Origin: Tolypeutes matacus
Lineage: Eukaryota > Chordata > Mammalia > Cingulata > Chlamyphoridae
Length of the DNA: 64,000 bases
Direction of reading: 5' to 3'
Assembly (NCBI GenBank): GCA_026826555.1
Contig: JAKSZT010054399.1
Location: 7,254,095 to 7,318,094, forward strand
This document shows, in pieces, positions 44,300 to 56,224 of the stretch. The stretch's first letter is position 1; every line of letters begins with the position of its first letter. Under the pieces are notes generated by a model. It was given only the letters and a program-made list of their open reading frames with translations. It was not told where the DNA came from and made no database searches. A program made the translations under genes and the position numbers.

Positions 44300-44480
44300 A
44301 GTTACCTGTCCTTTCAGGTGCTACCTCCTGCGGGCAACAGCCAGTCCCTCCTCTTTGGTCTCTGGCTCTGGGCCTTTATGCTGGGGCTCAAGCTCTCCAT
44401 CAATAAATCCTTTCTGGTTTCTCCCTAGATGACTTTGGGGGTGGGGAGGTGAACTATCAGGTACTTTGCACGAGACATCT
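44300..44480 (+). repeat. possible LTR fragment
   Basis: ctttatgctggggctcaagc and caataaatcctttctggttt look like the R region of a class-I LTR. No ends or TSD seen. Confidence 0.25.
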
Positions 44481-44499
44481 ACAAGACAAACAATCCTTT

Positions 44500-47400
44500 C
44501 TCTTGCTAATATTGACCAGCTCTCGTAACTCTGGTACATTATTATGCTAACAGAGTCTTAGCAAAGACTGATAAGCTTGTGCCCCTTTTAACCTAATCAG
44601 TGCGCCCCCTAGCACCCACAAAAGAGGATGAGGAAAGGAGAAAGCCCTATCCAGACCCTCAATGCTGAAAATAAATAGTTATAGTGAATCCTGTCATTGA
44701 CTTACTACAGTTTTTTGTTACTCTCACAGGAATCACTTTTATCATAAACTATACTTTCTATAGTTGGTGGATTTTTACGAATTTGTGATTCGTTTCAATT
44801 TGGGAAAGACTGATTTGCCGTCCACCTTTCCCTATACCAGTTGAGTTGAAAAGGGGATTCCTAAGACTGGGAAAATCAGAGACAAAGGCAGTCCATGTGG
44901 TGAGTAGTAAATACATCGTTCTGGGGCTACCTGGATAAGAAATAGCCCAGAACCTTCCCCGGGGCCTGGGGAGTTCAGGCCTGAAACCAGTATAGAGAAA
45001 GAATCAGCCCAAATTTCTATGAAAAGACAGAAGCAGCTCTTTTATTATGGCTCCACAGTTATGACAAATGAAGACGAATCCAAGAACAGATAATGAAAAA
45101 TTTTGAATTATTGCCTTTGGATCTCATATTTCTGAGACTTTCGAATTAATATAGCAAAGCAAGTCTGAAGATAAAAAGCCAGAAGTTTTATCAAATACAT
45201 TATGTCTGGCAGAACGTCTACACTGAATGAACTCAAAGTCCAAATAGTAGATAGGGTTTTGTGTAAGAAGTGGCATGGATTTTTTTAGGAGGCCTTAATT
45301 TGCTCATCTCTTCATTTTAAGCCAAAATGTTTGACTGTTTCTTCCCTTTTTCTGTCGGACTTATTTATTTTTTTCTTTATTTCTGGTTGAGGTGCATTTA
45401 CTTTCTGGAGGAGGCAGGGAATTCTTCTATAGGTCTCAAGAATGCTTATGCATGGAAGAAAAATGAATTTAAGTCCAATATTTTAGTAACAGAGTGCCTA
45501 GAAAATAGCATTTAAGCATTTATCTGGGCAAAAAGTTAAACTTGTAGAAGGGTTAGATATTCCGTGACTTATGAAATACATGCAGTAGATGAAAAAATGC
45601 TCTGATTTTATATTTAAGTTTCAAAGGCCAGATTTATCTGGACTAAATTCTGGATTTATTCTGTTTATTCATTGCTAAAAAATTAAGAATATTATTTTCT
45701 TTCCCATCTAAGTCTCGTTGTACACAGCAAGTCACCACAATAATAGAAATAGCCATATGCATATACGGTGTGACAACAAAATCATAAATAATGTTCAAAA
45801 TATGAAATTATACCTTTGCTGGAGGATTTAGAATTTACACCCAGTAGACATGGAACCGTTCTTGGTGTTGAAAGATATCGCCTTCTAGCTATCTTTTTAT
45901 ATATCGGTGTATGGAGGAAATAATTTACTATTTCTATGTGTTTAAATGTCTTCTTATTCATGTTTGTAATTTTATATAAAATAGTAAAATATATTTGGTT
46001 TATAATTATCTAATTTCCAAATGCTATTATGAGCTCCCTGTAGGAAAATTATTTATTAGCAGCCACTCAATAAACAAACATATTGAAGGCATGCAATCAC
46101 CTTCTATCTTGAAGGTAAAGTTAAGGCCATGGCTGAGTTTTCCAAGACTATCTACTGAGAGAAGTTGAGAGAAAAAAAGGCACAATAGCGCTGTTTTAAT
46201 GAAATATCCTTTCTTGTACCTAGTATTATGGTTATACAATAGGTTAATTCAACACATACATGGGAGCTTGTAATTCTTAAATAAAGAAATTGTTCCATTG
46301 CTAAGTTCCCCAAAGAGACTTCTGCAGTAAATGCTGTCAAATATGTATTAAAAATAATTCAGAAAACAATTCTAAGCTTTAATAAGTCCTTTTAGGTGAT
46401 GGCAAACTCAAAGATCTTTAGTCCCTGGTACTATACCCTTGTTGGACTTGCAAAACAAACTCATGTAAAAATCTTACTAAAGTGAAATGAAATTGTAATC
46501 TGAAAATGACAATCTATTTTTTTCCCCACTTCCTTTCCTTCCCCAAACTTAACTTGAAATGTTTTCTTTCTTTCTTCTTCTTTTCTTTTTCTTTCTGATC
46601 GTCTCCTATCTAAAAGTTTAGCATCTTTCCTTCATTTTAATACTCACCATTTCTCTCATAGTCTGTTATGGAAATAGTAATATATTAGGTTTTAAAGCCA
46701 AACTATGATATGATTGAGTTAGAAATTCACTTGTATTTTCCGAGTTTAAACATGACCTTTAAAAGAATTTCAATGTGCATTTGGGATGGTGTTTTTCTAG
46801 TATGCCACGTGCTTTCCATGAACAACACAGCAGCTAAATAAACCCAAATGAACGTCATTTCTTTCAGTGCTCATGCATTTATAAATACATTATATCTACC
46901 GTGTACTTACTTTGTCACTCTTGTCCGTGAGCTCAACCAGCCCAATGTAGAGAAGACATTTGCAGAATGGGGTATGAAATCTAGAGCAAGTTTCAGAAGC
47001 AGTTGGCTTATTTCCCTCAAGGCATTAAAAACTTGGTCTTTTGCCACATTTTTGGACACTTCGTTCTTTATGAAGGTAACTCCCCTCCCCGCTGAGCTCT
47101 GTCCTTCCCTCCTCTTCCCTGCCTCCCAGGGCCACTCAGAAAGAACAGCACCCAGTAGACAGGCCTAGGGCAAGCTGGTCATTAACGTGTAGGCATTACA
47201 ATGGCAGAGTTGTCACCTGTGAGCTCTGTAGGCTGTAAACATTACTAAGCTACTTTACACAAAGTTATGTAAAGAGTTGCTAAGGTTTCCTGAAGATTCC
47301 CCTACCAAGTTGACTGCGCAGGCATTTTGAAAGAGGCAGGTTGAGGCGTGTGTGGACGCCTGGCTCTTTATGAGCTGAGCAGCTTGCTGTGAAAAGCTGT

Positions 47401-48700
47401 CATTTTTCCCCTGGGTGTGTAGAACCAGTTTCTCCGGCATGCCGGGCCACGAAGCTGAGGCTTATCCAAAAAGGAGGGCCTGGTGAAGGGGCTGCAGACA
47501 AAGCGAGGTTTGAAGCCAATGCGGGGATGAAAAAGAGGAAAGAAAAGAAAAGGAAAAAAACTCTCTGTACAACATTCTCTCCATTATCCGTAGTTCCAAA
47601 TGGTGGCACCATTTTCTCTCTCCATTCCATAGGGTCAGAGGGAAATGTGGGAACTTAGTTATCCTGCAAGGAAGCAGGATTTATTCACAGCTCCTGGCTG
47701 GGCCAAGTTTGGCTTGGTCTGGATCACCGCGAATCCTTGGCAGAGATGAGACTAGCTTTCCCGGGTTGACTTTCCTGTTTATGTATTACATTTCTTTAAG
47801 AAAGATCTCAAAGTTATCCAATCGTAATAAAAATGCCTTTTCTTAGTCTGAAAAAAGACTCGAGGCAACCACGTAAAAGAATCCCGTTTTGGATTTTTAA
47901 AAGGTATATCGTTGTACTTTGCCCTCTATCTAGGGACTGATACCTGTGCTGTCAACCTAGGATAAGAAAATATAATTAAAACAGGAAAAAACATGAGCTG
48001 GTTACTCAGTTGTCTGCAAAGTAGAAGCAGTCAGTAGATCTGCTTCCACAAATGTAAATGCTGAGACAACTTTTTGTAATGCTGTATAGAGGCAGACTGG
48101 GCTAGACGTTGATCATGAAATGGGGCTGCAAATTACTGCTCTTGCGAGAATAAATCAGTGCCACCTTGCAAAACAGAGGAGCCAGATCAGAGCGTGGTCG
48201 TTGCTTTTCTTGAATTCTTTCTTAATACATCTGTTTTTTTTTTTAAAAAATGATTCTGACTGTCAACTGGGATTATTAGGCTGCATAATGATATTTTTTA
48301 TGTCCAAACATATGAATAAAATTACTTTCTCACCACGTATATTATGGTTATACATGTTTTCTGAAAGTAAATTAACATAGAAATAAATCTGTGATGTCAA
48401 GAATATGCATTAACCTGTTTGGGCCTTATAAATATGTAAAAATAGCACCTAGCTCTTTGCTTCTCCGCGGTAGTGCAATATCTCATGCAGAATCTAGAAC
48501 TGGACATTTTGTATATTAGAGTACACAATTGCATTTACTCAACCACATTTAACAATGTGTTTTTTTTTTTTTTAATAGCACGAGTTCAGGGTTGTACCTG
48601 GTGCTCTGGGGAATACAATGGAAGATGAGCTATCGTGTGATCCTATCTTTATGTAGCTAATCATTTTGCTTGAGATTTTACATAGCCATTGTCGTCTGGA
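44500..48700. other. 4.2 kb with little recognisable repeat, no gene seen
   Basis: The longest interval in which I assign no mobile element. Short open frames occur (46848-47168 plus, 47389-47658 plus, 47400-47630 minus), none with a domain I recognise. The 47080-47660 part is richer in GC and in purine tracts. Pyrimidine-rich tracts occur at 46500-46610. Low repeat occupancy can mark functional non-coding sequence, but nothing here proves it. Confidence 0.45.
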
Positions 48701-48709
48701 CTATTCCAT

Positions 48710-49012
48710 CAGACCATACCTCAGTTTTTCCAAATGCTCTTCACACTTCTTGTTTCTTCCTTGTTAACCTTCCTCCCTTCTTCCCCTCTCCTCATGGGTA
48801 CCTAAGATCCTTGATGGGTCGTCCCACTTAGCACCCCGACTCCACCTAAACCCTGCACACGCCCTGTTCACACCCCTGCACCTCGTCCTGCATGCTGCTC
48901 CTCTCTTGCATTGCCTTCCCACACCCAGCCCCATTTTCCTGGGAAAAGTCTTTCTCCTTCCTTAGGGTATCTGCTCAGAGCCTTTGCTTTTGTGAAGAAG
49001 ACTGTAATGGTT
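48710..49012 (+). repeat. L2 fragment (left part), split by MLT2 LTR
   Basis: C/T-rich L2 texture with ctcttgcattgccttcccac, ttttcctgggaaaagtcttt and ctcagagcctttgcttttgt. Its continuation after the LTR (49394-49625) has gagagctcttggtgggcagg, gtctttgtcccattctgtaa and acacgtttgctgaatg, the L2 3' end. Confidence 0.55.
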
Positions 49013-49398
49013 CACTTTGTGTGTCAACCTGGCTAGGCCATAGAGTCCAGTTGTTTGGTCAAACACTAGCTTAGATGTTGCTGTAAAAGGTATTTTGCAG
49101 ATGTGGTTAACATCTATAGTCAGTTGACATTAAGTCAGGGAGCCACCTTCCCATCATGGGCATGGGCATCATCAGATCAGTTGAAGGCCTTAAGGGCAAA
49201 AACAGTTTTCAAGGAGAAGAAGAAATTTCTGCCTGAAGACTGCAGCATCAACGGCTGTCTGACTTTCCAGCCTGCCATCCTGCTCTACACATTTTGGAAT
49301 TACTCACACCCCCAAAACTTATAAGCCAATTCTTTAAAATAAATCTCTTAAGATATATATCCCATTGGTTCTGTTTCTCTGGAGACTGATAAAAAGAT
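49008..49398 (+). mobile_element. MLT2-type solo LTR
   Basis: LTR at 49013-49393 (about 381 bp). It starts TGTAATGGTTCACTTTGTGTG, has the agttgtttggtcaaacacta block, a tcatcagatcagttgaaggc block and a cccattggttctgtttctct end. The 5-mers aagac / aagat flank it. Same group as the ERV-L 3' LTR at 13272-13706, but a different, older subfamily. It interrupts an L2. Confidence 0.8.
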
Positions 49399-49890
49399 CT
49401 TTCCTGTTCTCGCCCCTTTCCAGCAGGACTCCATCTTCTTTGTCTTTGTCCCATTCTGTAATTACCCCTTCCAGAGCTTGGGATGTATTTTATATACATC
49501 TTCGGTGTACTTGGCAGTATCCTTGATTAGCCTGAGAGCTCTTGGTGGGCAGGGTTTTTGTCTTATTCATCTTCGCCACCACACAGCACACTGCTACAGA
49601 CATCCGACACGTTTGCTGAATGTATAGTACCTTTGGCACCTGAAACATGATGTACAAATACCACTAGGTCTGCAGCTAATTTTCTAAGATCCCTAAACCT
49701 GGAAGAACCTTGGTGAACTCAAAATACCTAAACTGGTTTTGTCTCCATCACCCATCAGAGAAGACTGCTTGTCTTCTTCTCTTCCTATCTTTTTTACCTT
49801 CATCTACTGATTACCTGAATTAAGAGATCACAAGTCACATAAACCAAACCACCTCTTCTCCCATCTTAGAGCTCCATGACGCTTCCATCT

Positions 49891-50660
49891 TCCTTTGAAT
49901 AGAATGGATACCTATAAGGCCCTGTGCAGTCTGGCCATGCCAACCTCCACAACCTCATGCTCTGTGTGTCACACCCCCTGTCACTCACTGTGTTCCAGAC
50001 ACATGGTCCTCTTTTGGTTCATAGAACATGCCAAACTTTCTTCTGCTTGGAGATCTTCACATCTACTGTTCCATCTGCTGAAACGCTCTTCCTTTTTTTT
50101 TTTTTTTTCTCATATGGTGGGCTCCTTATCTTTCAGGTGTCATCTTAAATGACACCTTCTCAAAGAGGCTTTCCCAAACCACCCCATCTACAGTAGATCC
50201 CCAGCACCCTCTGCCTCTTTACTTTAACACCGTTATCTTATTTTGGTCCTTCATAGCAGAATCACAGTGGCAATTAATTATTTTTGTTTACTTGTTTATT
50301 TACTTGTTCATTGTCCAAATCCTCCCTTAAACTCTAAGCTCCTTGAGAACAGGGACAACATCTCTTTTTATTCCTGCTGTGTCCTCCAAAACCTATGACT
50401 GCATTTGGCACAGTCACCTGGCATGTGGTGAATGACTAATAAGTATTTCTTTTTTTTAAAAGCCAAGTCAATAAATAAATAAATATTTATTTATTTTTCC
50501 TTTCTTGTTTAAATTTTTTTTGCATTTGCTTACATAAAAGTTATATATATATTTTTTACATATTTTAAAAGATGCTTAGATTACATAAATGTTACACAAA
50601 AATTACAGGGATTCCCATGTTCCTCACAATAAGTATTTCTTGAGTGTTGAGTGAGTGATC
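49891..50660 (+). repeat. L2 LINE 3' region, well ordered
   Basis: aaggccctgtgcagtctggc, gaacatgccaaactttcttc, ctgctgaaacgctcttcc, agaggctttcccaaaccacc, ttgagaacagggacaacatc and gcacagtcacctggcatgtg follow the L2 3' end closely. It is split near its 3' end by a 177-bp insertion (50451-50627) and finishes with ttgagtgttgagtgag. The frames at 49895-50152 are relics of this non-coding part. Confidence 0.75.
50438..50640 (-). mobile_element. L1-3'UTR-like retroelement, short copy, with exact TSD
   Basis: Insert at 50451-50627, flanked by the exact 13-mer aataagtatttct (50438-50450, 50628-50640). In sense it reads ATGGGAATCCCTGTAATTTTTG, with GTAACATTTATGTAATCTAAGC following. This is the same 3' terminus as the copies at 16878 and 51889. 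Only the terminal ~80 bp plus tail were copied, so it is heavily 5'-truncated. Confidence 0.8.
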
Positions 50661-50664
50661 ATCC

Positions 50665-51495
50665 CAATGCAAACATGTAAAAGGGCTTCTCTACTTATAG
50701 ATTCTCACAACAAGCAAATGAATACAGGTACAAAGTGTTAAAATTAATTTAGGTGTGCTGCTTGCTCAGGCCTCAAGAATTTTGATTTGTCCTTGTTAAC
50801 ATGACAATTTGTATGGTTAATACAACATTCATTTGGCATGTTTCCTTCCTATTTCAAGCATGCGTGCACATCTTAGCCTCTTGCTTATGGTTTTGTGTAC
50901 TTACTCCTGTCTTACACCTAAACAATGCACCCAGAGCACACAACAATCACAGAAAGATCTGAACTCCTGCCTAAACTAAGCTTGATGTTACTTCATGAGA
51001 CCTTTTAGTGCTATTTTGAAGAGAGAGCACAGGGCTATGACGAAGAGGTCTGTAGATTTTACTTGTTGGAATGCTCTTTCCATCTTTCAAATAGTGAGAT
51101 CTACAAAGGAAGCACAATGTATTGACCTTGGTTCATTAGCAGTAAGAATATTTTCATATCCCTAACCTCTGTTTACACAAATAGGGCATTATATCGAATA
51201 TGAGTGATTCTGAGAAATATGTATTTAAGTATGCATACACATTCCAATTTAGGGCACTTTGTTCTTCCCTTTCAGTCCAAATTCTTTGCATTCTCTCAAT
51301 TACCCAGTTATTTTTTTCAGGACATATTTTAGACACCTCTAACCTCTCTGAGGCCATTCAAGATTAAGGGAGGTTCAAGACCCAAATTATTTGGCAGCTA
51401 CTCCAGTCATGTAGCCCTGCCCCAAAAATGCTTTTCTGCTGTTAATGTTTTCCAGTAAAACAGCAGCAGAGTCAACATGACTGTTAAGTGTTAAA
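50665..51495. other. unassigned, no gene seen
   Basis: Unique-looking sequence without recognisable element. Confidence 0.45.
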
Positions 51496-51888
51496 AGGCA
51501 AAATGTCAAAAAAAAATTTTTTTTTTTAATTTCTTTTCCCCATTTTTTGAATATCCCAATTCTTTAATTTTATTTTATTTTTAGTTTTTTTTTTAAGTTT
51601 TCATGTATTTTATCTCTTGCATTTAAACTTATTATTTCATTTTCCTATTTGGCTATTATATTGGCTTCATCTTTAAAGAAGAAGGGTTACAACTGGGGTG
51701 GGAGAGGATCATTGGTGGGGGGTGTCAAGGATGGGCAGTTCATGGGAGGAAGTTCACCTGGACATACATAAAAGGTATATAAAATTGTTCAGATGTTCAC
51801 GGGGCATGGTGACAGTGGGTGGAGAACCACTCAATAGATGAGAGAATACTGAATTCCCAGTCTGGAGAGCTCTGCCACATTCTCCAAG

Positions 51889-53275
51889 GGAGTAGCAACA
51901 GTCCCCCAAGTGCAGGGGCAGTGTCTGGCTAAGGGGGATGATCCACTGATGGGCTCATGTTATTGATGACTAGCCTTATGAGTCTTGCTCTTGAAATTGA
52001 AACTTAGCCTATTGTTATGGGGTGCCTAAGGATTGCCTCCTGAGAGCCTCCTTGTTGCTCAAATGGTGTCCTTTCTCTAAGCCAAACTCAGCATATGAAT
52101 GCATTACCTTCCTCCCATCTTGGGGCATGACTGCCAGGATAAGCCTCCCTGGCAACGAGGGATTACTACCTAGTGCCAACTGACAATACAACTGGAAAAA
52201 GACCTGGAATAAAAGGGGGAAAAGGTAAAGACAAATGAGTTCATATGGCTAAGAGACTTCAAAGTGATCAGGAGGTCATCCCAGAGGTAACGCTTATGCA
52301 CATCTCAATAGGACCTCATAGGCTTCCAGTGTGGGTATCACCCCAAATAGAAGGGCTCCTGAGGGCTCTGGAGACATCCAGGTCCTATATCAGGGTGGAT
52401 AGCTCCAGAGTTTGGCACCTTATCAGTGGGTCCTACTTTGGAATCTGTGCTCCTGAGAGTGACAGAGTTGGACTCAAATATGTCCTCCCTGCACAAGGTC
52501 CATCAGTCCCTTCTATTCAAACCTATATGTGGTGCTGGGGTTTGTAGGTGTACTTCCAGAGACTGGAGTCTTTGGCCTGCCCATGTGCCAGCTGGGCCTG
52601 GAATCTCAGTGCAGCTGCAACTCCTACTCTACAGCTTAATGGACTCACCCAGGACACCTGGCAGGGAGATGATGATGGACAACGGCCATCCCAGGGAATG
52701 GAAAGAGTCTGCAGCTGCAGGCAGGATAATCCCATCCATCTTATCCATGGGATATAAGCCCCCTCTCACTTGGAGGTAGAGTGGACATCACCATCCCAGA
52801 CTCCTCAGGATTTGGGGGAGAGCTATGGATGAGAGTGGACTTACTGGTATTCTGTTATAGACATATTGTAATTCAAGTAATGGAAGAAATTACAACAATG
52901 AGGTGGAGTCAGTGGCCACCAGATGCTTTGGGGGCAGGGAAGGGAAAAGCAGCTGTAATACAGGGGCTTTTTTGGGACTTGGGAATTATCCTGAGTGACA
53001 TTACAACTACAGATATAGGGCATTTTACATCAGCATATAACATGCAGAACTGTGTGGGAGAGAGTGTGGTCTACGATGTGAACTATGGTCCATGCTCAGT
53101 GGCAAAGCCCCAGGATGTGTATATCCATTGCAGGTGATGTGCCACACTAATGAAGGATGTTTACGTGGGAAGTTGTCGGAGGTGTGGGGAGTGGGGCATA
53201 TGGGAATCCCTGTAATTTTAGTGTAACATTTATGTAATCTAAGTATCTTTTTTTTTAAAAAAATATTAAATTAAA
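51889..53275 (+). mobile_element. L1-3'UTR-like retroelement, copy 3
   Basis: Aligns with 16878-18254 from gggagtagcaacagtccccc to gtaatctaagtatctttt, about 1.38 kb, with an A-rich tail. The aligned unit may extend upstream to about 51509, where aaaatgtca resembles the right flank aaaatgtga (about 53276-53284). The frame 52781-53137 (118 codons) is the same frame as 17654-18223 in copy 1, with a shared NCVGESV..VNYGPCSVA core. No known LINE domain. I read the shared frame as common descent and do not claim a gene. Confidence 0.72.
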
Positions 53276-53289
53276 AAAATGTGACTGCT

Positions 53290-53815
53290 AAGAATACATT
53301 TTAAAAACCCAACACTTTGGATTCCAAAAGATCCTATCCTTTTGGGAAACAAATAGTGATGTAGATTATCTTCCAGCAACCTCATGACCAACTCCATGGG
53401 TTTTGCTGGGAATTCAAGGTGATTCTTGGGGCAAACACATTATTGAACGACTGTAGCATTTGAAGTAGCTTGGGTAAGATAAACAACACCAACAATCCCC
53501 AAAACAAAAACCCAAAGCAACCCAGGCCACGCAGCATGCACAGTAAACATAGCTCAGCTTTGTTTTCAAATGTCAGAGAACACCTGCCCACACTGGGCAC
53601 TCGCACAGGTGTCCAGCTATCATTAATGAGCATTTTGTCTGACAGGCTTTGCCTTGTGATCCTCATGCCACTCCAAATGCCTCCAACAAACATCTCTTGA
53701 AAGCCATCCATGTGCCAGGCACCATGGAGCTCTGCAAGCTGCCCTTGGATATATGATGAGGTCAGAGACAAAGATGCAGGAAGCGTGAGAAGCGGGTGGG
53801 TCCAATGTTCAACCA
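53290..53815. other. unassigned, open frame without support
   Basis: The 144-codon minus-strand frame 53382-53816 begins with a hydrophobic-looking part and has a Leu/Phe-rich stretch (GCFGFLFWGLLVLFILPKLL) that could form a membrane segment if translated. I recognise no family and see no flanking exon signals, so it is noted and not called a gene. Confidence 0.35.
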
Positions 53816-53819
53816 TTTT

Positions 53820-54010
53820 TGATTTGAAAGACTTTAAATCAGGTACTCATTTATTCATTCATCAAACATTTTCTGAGGGTCTGACATGTGTCAGCTACCG
53901 TGCTGAGGTCTGAAGATGCAAAGTGAATTCCATGTGGTCCTTGCTCTCAAGAAGGCACAGTCTGGACAGGGACTGTTTAGCAGGCTCTCGGGTAAAGAAG
54001 CAAGGTCCCT
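53820..54010 (-). repeat. L2 3'-end fragment
   Basis: cattcatcaaacattttctg, agggtctgacatgtgtcagc, taccgtgctgaggtctgaag, ccttgctctcaagaaggcac: reversed L2 3' end. Confidence 0.65.
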
Positions 54011-54199
54011 AATAATGTGAGTGCTACTACGTGGGTAAATAAATGGTGCCCATAATAAACAGATGTATGATCCACACCCGTGTGTGCATACATATACACA
54101 TGCACACGTGTGCTGGTAAATGCCCCAAATAGGTGACTCTGGTTGCCTTTGGAGACAAGAACTGGTTTTATTTTCTTAAAGCACTTATCACTCAATACA

Positions 54200-54325
54200 A
54201 TGGGCTTATGTGTTTATTTATTAGCTTATTTTTTTATTTGTTTCTCCCAGTAGTATGTAAGTGCTTGCTCACAGCTGTATCTCCAGTAACTAGAATAGAG
54301 CTTGGTACATTTTAGTGCCTAATAG
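54200..54325 (+). repeat. L2 3'-end fragment
   Basis: tatttgtttctcccagtagt, atgtaagtgcttgctcacag, ctgtatctccagtaactaga follow the forward L2 3' end. Confidence 0.65.
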
Positions 54326-54439
54326 ATACATACATACTTTTTATTTAAATAAATGAGCTGAGAGTGAGGAGGTGGGGGCAGTTAGAGTTCAGAGATGGGA
54401 AGGAGTCTTCTTTTTAACCTTATGCCATTTTGTACGGCT

Positions 54440-54740
54440 CGAATATTTAACTTTTTACTTTGAAAAATTTCAAATACATTTGAATTCAGAAACAATAGCA
54501 TAATAAACTTCCATGCATCCATCACCTCCAAACAATTATCATCTCATGGCCAATCTTGTTTCCTCACTCCCTTCACTGCCCTCTTCCTGTACCAAGATTA
54601 TTTTGAAACAAATTCCAACCATCATTTATACCTTTAAGTATTTCAATAAGTAACTATAGCTACAATACATTCCACACCTAAACAAACAAACAATAATCTA
54701 TCAAAATTATCAACTATTTAGTCTGTTAAAATTTCATTTA
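54440..54740 (-). repeat. L1M-like 3' fragment
   Basis: actttgaaaaatttcaaata, ccatccatcacctccaaaca-like, ctcatggccaatcttgtttc and attattttgaaacaaattcc: a diverged sister of 37120-37380. Confidence 0.5.
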
Positions 54741-54805
54741 ACAATGTGCATGTACTGCTTTTTCATAAAAATAATTTGGGCTGTTCACAATCTGGTGGGG
54801 ATATG

Positions 54806-54904
54806 AGTCCATCCATCCATCCATCCATCTACCCACCCATCATCCATCCACCCGTCCATCTGTCCATCCATCCGTCCATCCGTCCATTCATCCATCCATC
54901 CATT
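54806..54904. repeat. (ATCC)n microsatellite
   Basis: About 99 bp of ATCC units with ACCC and GTCC variants. It leads into the L2-like 3' end at 54905-55110, so it probably grew from an L2 tail. Confidence 0.95.
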
Positions 54905-55110
54905 ACACAAATGCATGCTCTGTACTTAGTATATTCAAAGTATTGTTCCACATGCTTGGAAAGGATTAGGAAATAAAATGAGGAAAAGTCCTGCCCTCTT
55001 GGAGATTTCACTTTAGCTGGGGAAAACAAGTGAAAAAAATAAACAAACCAATCACAGATATGTTAAATGTTGATTATAATACAATGTAATGTGCTGCAAT
55101 AAAGGACACA
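54905..55110 (-). repeat. L2 3'-end fragment
   Basis: gtattgttccacatgcttgg, aagtcctgccctcttggaga and aatgtaatgtgctgcaataa follow the reversed L2 3' end. Confidence 0.5.
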
Positions 55111-55261
55111 AAATCCTTTGTCAAAAACTTCCTATGATTGACATAGGGATTCAGGATATTTTAAAAACTGAGGTATTTAAAAATTGTAACATTTCTTGAA
55201 AACAGAACGTATTGTTTCTTTCTATAACAAATAAGTAAATTAAGGCCATCAAAGTTTTGGG

Positions 55262-56209
55262 TTTTTTTTCACAGCAACATTTACTGGGCTGTACTATTAT
55301 GAACAAAATCATGACAGCTGGAAATCAGATCACTATTTTTCAGGATCCAGGTGATCAGACATGGGTGTTTATGAAGCAGAGCTAGGGCCACTCTGACAGC
55401 AGGCTCTGCCTTCTGCTCTGCAAACAGTGCTCAGTCATTTACGTAAACCAAGTCAATGGGTACAAGCTCATGTTCCCAAAGCAGGTGCGTGGAGCAAGTT
55501 GCTACAGCAGTGGGTGCTGTGGTGCATAGTGGGGATACAGGCTTGAGGTACAACAGAAACTTTGAGCAAATGATCCCTTTATTCCCTGAACAGTAGTAAG
55601 GGTCTCGAGGAGGCAAATATGCTTTGTCACTTACACAGCACAGCAGAGCAGGGGAGAAAGTCCTATCATGGCTAGTCTCCCGGGGTGGCCAAAACTGCTC
55701 TGAGTTGGGGTCTGTAGATGGCAGCTCCGAACTCCCCATTTCACATGGAGGCAAATCTACTCTGTTTGAGTATGGTTTTTGTATACCTGGGGTGGGGAGC
55801 GGGAGCCTGCCATTGAGAATTCCTGTTTTGATAAGCACGTAAGGCTGCTTGTTTCTGGTTTCTGGGTTTGAGGTATGGCTATGCCTTTTCATTAGACTTG
55901 GCATCTCCCCCAGGTTGTGGAATGACACAATAGAAAATGAGGTGGGGGCACTGGAAGGCCACTTAGAGGGTGCTGGTGACTTCCCCAGGGAAGGAGTGGG
56001 GGTAGGTGAGGTCTGGGTGACGGCCACTTAACAGGTGTCTGTGACAGCTGTTCTTCCCTCAGTGAAGCCAATCATCCCTAGATCTTGAAGTATTTTTGCC
56101 CATGAGCTGTACTTTCTGGGAAAAGCAGTGTTATTGATAGGTTCTCTTAAACCCAAGAGTTTTTGTGAGGAGCACTTGAATCCCTCATTGAAAGGTGGTA
56201 TTTTAACTG
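55262..56209 (-). pseudogene. candidate terminal coding exon, product unknown, one in-frame stop
   Basis: Read on the minus strand. A tttcctttcag sequence (56210-56220) is a good splice-acceptor match. From 56209 (phase: two bases, then codons) the frame is open for 59 codons, contains a SSWAKILQDLGMIGF segment, and meets TAA at 56028-56030. The same frame is then open for 198 further codons to TGA at 55431-55433. That part is Ser/Thr/Pro-rich at its start and Cys/Pro-containing later (DPYYC, SPLCTTAP). An AGTAAA (55280-55285) lies 10 bp before an A8 run (55262-55269), fitting a polyadenylation site or a retrocopy tail. GC content is higher than on either side. No family recognised. Options: a host exon disabled in this lineage, a real stop after 59 codons with a chance frame in the 3' UTR, a processed retrocopy, or chance. 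Confidence 0.35.
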
Positions 56210-56224
56210 CTGAAAGGAAATGCC

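Noticed and set aside
54806..54904. Regularly spaced short repeats that could suggest an array
   Set aside because: Simple (ATCC)n microsatellite without spacers. CRISPR arrays do not occur in animal nuclear DNA.
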